Assembly (NCBI GenBank): GCA_003222555.1
Contig: QHWL01000036.1
Coordinates: 1-7,465, forward strand
From: Acidobacteriota bacterium
Lineage (GTDB): Bacteria > Acidobacteriota > Vicinamibacteria > Vicinamibacterales > CAVVIG01
Direction of reading: 5' to 3'
Length of the DNA: 7,465 bases
The first letter of the stretch is position 1; the number at the start of each line of letters is the position of its first letter. The notes beneath the pieces are model-generated. The model searched no databases, was not told where the DNA came from, and saw nothing but the letters and a program-made list of their open reading frames with translations. Shown here piece by piece: positions 6,270 to 7,465 of this stretch. A program made the translations under genes and the position numbers.

Positions 6270-6503
6270 CTAGGGCACATCGTCACGCGAAGGATGACCG
6301 TGGGCGTCCGAGTTCGATTGCCTCGAGTCGTCTCCCGGTCCGCGGCCGAGTTGCCGCGCATCGTCGTCGCGATTGCGCGACTCGGGTTGCCTCCCGTCGT
6401 CATCGCGATCGAGCGGATCGTGCTTGTCAGAGGACCCGCGATTCCGGTTCGGGACGAAGCGTTCCTCGTCGCGGGAGTCGCCGTCGCGAGGGTCGAAATC
6501 CAT
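6270..6503 (-). CDS. Short Asp/Arg-rich disordered protein, probably a truncated family member
   Basis: 77 residues, 19 Asp and 13 Arg, starting MDFDPRDGDSRDEERF and containing the doubled motif 'RDDDGRQ...RDDDARQ' and 'LGRGPGDDSRQSNSD'. There is no hydrophobic core, signal or membrane segment; it is predicted wholly disordered. It is judged real because GGAGGA (6516-6511) lies 7 nt before its ATG. The composition and the opening match my recollection of the N-terminal region of a much longer uncharacterised family in Acidobacteria and other accessory-rich genomes. In that family the acidic/basic leader is followed by 'RDPRDVF...LPRG..RE.V..R...YTL.G', a winged-helix-like part. Here a TAG ends the frame just after 'SRDDVP', and no continuation was found in the other frames downstream, so it is probably a truncated relic. 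It diverges from parD across 35 bp. The family link is recalled and unverified. Confidence 0.55.
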   Translation of the reverse strand: MDFDPRDGDSRDEERFVPNRNRGSSDKHDPLDRDDDGRQPESRNRDDDARQLGRGPGDDSRQSNSDAHGHPSRDDVP

Positions 6504-6538
6504 AGAGCTATCCTCCGCTTCAGCGGTACAACGTCCGT
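6504..6538. promoter_or_regulatory. 35-bp shared gap between the Asp/Arg-rich ORF and parD
   Basis: It holds the Shine-Dalgarno of the minus-strand ORF (6516-6511) but none for parD, whose GTG at 6539 may be read from a leaderless or near-leaderless transcript. TACAAC at 6527-6532 is a weak -10-like word at a distance that would place transcription start at about the GTG; no -35 is evident. ParD-type antitoxins usually repress their own promoter, so this gap is a plausible binding region that would also affect the divergent gene. That is inference. Confidence 0.3.
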
Positions 6539-6820
6539 GTGAACGTCGAGCTGACGCCCGACCAGCGCGACTTCGTCCAAAAGGCCATCGAGAGCGGTCG
6601 GTTCAGCCGCGAAGAAGCCGTCCAGGAGGCGCTGGCGCTTTGGGAAGAGCGTGATCGCCGGCGCCTGGAGATCCTCGCGAAGGTCGACGAAGCCGACGCC
6701 TCGGTCGCCCGTGGTGGAGGCCGGGAAACCACAGAAGAATCGATGAAGGCGCTCGCTGAAGAAGTCAAACAGCGGCTGCGCCGACGAATCGCCACCGAAC
6801 AGTCCGACAAGCGCGACTGA
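6539..6820 (+). CDS. parD: ParD-family type II antitoxin
   Basis: 93 residues from a GTG start. The N-terminus 'MNVELTPDQRDFVQKAIESGRFSREEAVQEALALWEERD' is the ribbon-helix-helix DNA-binding region of ParD-type antitoxins: beta-strand VELT, then two helices. The C-terminal half ('ARGGGRETTEESMKALAEEVKQRLRRRI') matches the toxin-wrapping tail, with the family's 'G.G...T.ESM..LA.EVK.R' pattern. Length is normal for the family and the frame is intact. No clear Shine-Dalgarno precedes the GTG. The stop overlaps the next start (TGATG, shared A at 6820), the usual translational coupling of parDE. The expected role is to neutralise ParE and repress the operon. Because the downstream parE looks broken, this may be an orphan antitoxin kept for regulation or cross-protection, or simply not yet decayed. 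Confidence 0.85.
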   Translation: MNVELTPDQRDFVQKAIESGRFSREEAVQEALALWEERDRRRLEILAKVDEADASVARGGGRETTEESMKALAEEVKQRLRRRIATEQSDKRD

Positions 6821-7101
6821 TGGCGCATCGCCTCGCGCCGCAGGCCGAAAACGATCCCGACGAGATTGGCTCTTACGCATTCCTCGAAAGCGTCGATGTC
6901 GCCGATCGCGTCGTGGATTTGAGTACGCGCGAAGCAATTGTCACGCGCACGAAACCGACCGCGGGTTGTGATCCGTTATCAGCGAGTACTAATCGATGTG
7001 TGGCTTGCGGCACGCATTCGAGAACAAGTCTTGCGTGGAACCGGCCGCGCGAGCCGCGTCCGCGATGTCGCGGTGAGTCGCGGCGCGTCCTCGCAGGGTG
7101 A
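6820..7101 (+). pseudogene. parE: Degraded ParE-type toxin (only the N-terminal third recognisable)
   Basis: The frame opens by overlap with the parD stop and reads 'MAHRLAPQAENDPDEIGSYA', then 'FLESVDVADRVVD' to residue 33, matching the first helices of RelE/ParE toxins ('MAHRLAP.AE.DLD.IW.YV..ES....ADR..D'). The family's Trp is replaced by Gly17, and about two residues are missing in the 'ES(GS)VDVADR' turn. After residue 33 there is at best faint similarity up to 'TAG' near 47-49, then a Cys/Arg-rich tail to the TGA at 7101. The expected 'GR.RD.LR.G.RSFPVG.YVI.YR' toxin core and C-terminus are absent in this frame and not evident in the other two. A frameshift plus sequence loss is likely, so the product should be non-toxic. 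A very divergent toxin is possible but unlikely. Confidence 0.7.
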
Positions 7102-7465
7102 TTCGCGGCTCGTTCGCGGGGCAATCGTCGTTGTCTTGGCCGCGTCGACGCGTCGGACGCGAGCGACGTGCGGCTCCCACGAAGGCTGGTGGAGTGTTTT
7201 CCGAGCGCCGCGTACATGTACCTGTCTGAACAGTTCCGGAGTACGGACGTCGTTAATAGCCTCGCATTCTCCGCCGCGCGGCGCGCGATGTCGCAGCGCA
7301 TTTGGTCGGCAGGATCGGCGTTGTCGGCGTGCCGTCCTTCAGATTTCCGAGGTCTATGGAATGGATCAGGTCGGTGTCATGTTTGAACAGGCGCTGCACG
7401 AATCGGGTGCGGTACTATGACGCGTCGACAAGAAACAGGCGATGGACCGAACAGGCGCATGGCAT
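7102..7465. other. Right-end stretch with no recognisable gene
   Basis: Open frames occur on both strands but none gives a recognisable product or good ribosome site. Two perfect palindromes are present, CGCGTCGACGCG at 7141-7152 and GTACATGTAC at 7212-7221, neither placed next to a clear gene start. An ATG at 7417 opens a plus-strand frame (MTRRQETGDGPNRRMA) that runs off the window. It overlaps the TGA of a preceding open frame at 7418-7420 but has no Shine-Dalgarno, so it is too short to judge. Confidence 0.45.

Noticed and set aside
5858..6937. 359-codon open frame on the minus strand
   Set aside because: It lies antisense across parD and out of frame with the better-supported Asp/Arg-rich ORF. 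Its composition is erratic and no domain or ribosome site is visible; it is a chance frame in GC-rich DNA.
7141..7152. Perfect palindrome CGCGTCGACGCG
   Set aside because: Built from GC-rich dinucleotides expected often in this composition, and not positioned at a gene start.
7212..7221. Perfect palindrome GTACATGTAC
   Set aside because: Symmetric but short, in a stretch with no supported gene nearby, so there is no context for an operator.
6938..7420. 160-codon plus-strand frame after the parE remnant
   Set aside because: Examined as a possible frameshifted continuation of ParE. It shows no credible ParE core or C-terminal motif and is Arg/Ser-rich low-quality sequence.
1..7465. tRNA, rRNA, CRISPR array or complete insertion sequence
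   Set aside because: No clover-leaf-like element, no spaced repeat array and no transposase frame with terminal inverted repeats was seen on either strand.

Overview
The window looks like chromosomal DNA from a GC-rich, Gram-negative soil-type bacterium, most likely an Acidobacteriota (possibly Vicinamibacteria-like). That placement rests on recalled family distributions, not on a search. The supporting signs are an ECF sigma factor of the type that often neighbours large Ser/Thr kinases, a one-pass membrane kinase with a PD40/TolB-like propeller, a HAF-repeat secreted protein, and a ParD/ParE remnant beside an Asp/Arg-rich small protein.

Layout, left to right. Positions 1-103 (minus) hold the first 34 residues of an ECF sigma factor running off the window. 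It diverges from a rightward series: a secreted HAF-repeat protein (278-1300), a beta-propeller lipoprotein (1531-2370) and a 1043-residue receptor-like Ser/Thr kinase (2467-5598). All three rightward products carry repeated beta-strand units and are predicted outside the cytoplasm, wholly or in part. The gaps between them (230 and 96 bp) suggest separate promoters rather than one tight operon. A hairpin and a short palindrome lie just before the kinase.

From 5599 to 6269 I see no convincing gene. This stretch holds a long imperfect hairpin (5690-5767), a second inverted repeat (5853-5903) and a perfect 13-bp tandem duplication (6075-6100). It is followed by a divergent pair sharing a 35-bp gap: a short Asp/Arg-rich ORF on the minus strand (6270-6503) with a strong Shine-Dalgarno, and a ParD-type antitoxin on the plus strand (6539-6820). 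The parE that should follow parD starts with the usual stop/start overlap but keeps family-like sequence only over its first third. From about 6920 to the window end no recognisable gene is visible, so the right third reads as a decayed accessory island.

The left part is probably a sensing/regulatory locus: sigma factor, surface propeller proteins and a kinase with an extracytoplasmic sensor-like propeller. No clearly new multi-gene system is visible. The most unusual items are a Met-rich insert in the kinase propeller, a non-canonical kinase C-terminal tail, an intact antitoxin beside a broken toxin, and the hairpin-rich gene-free stretch.
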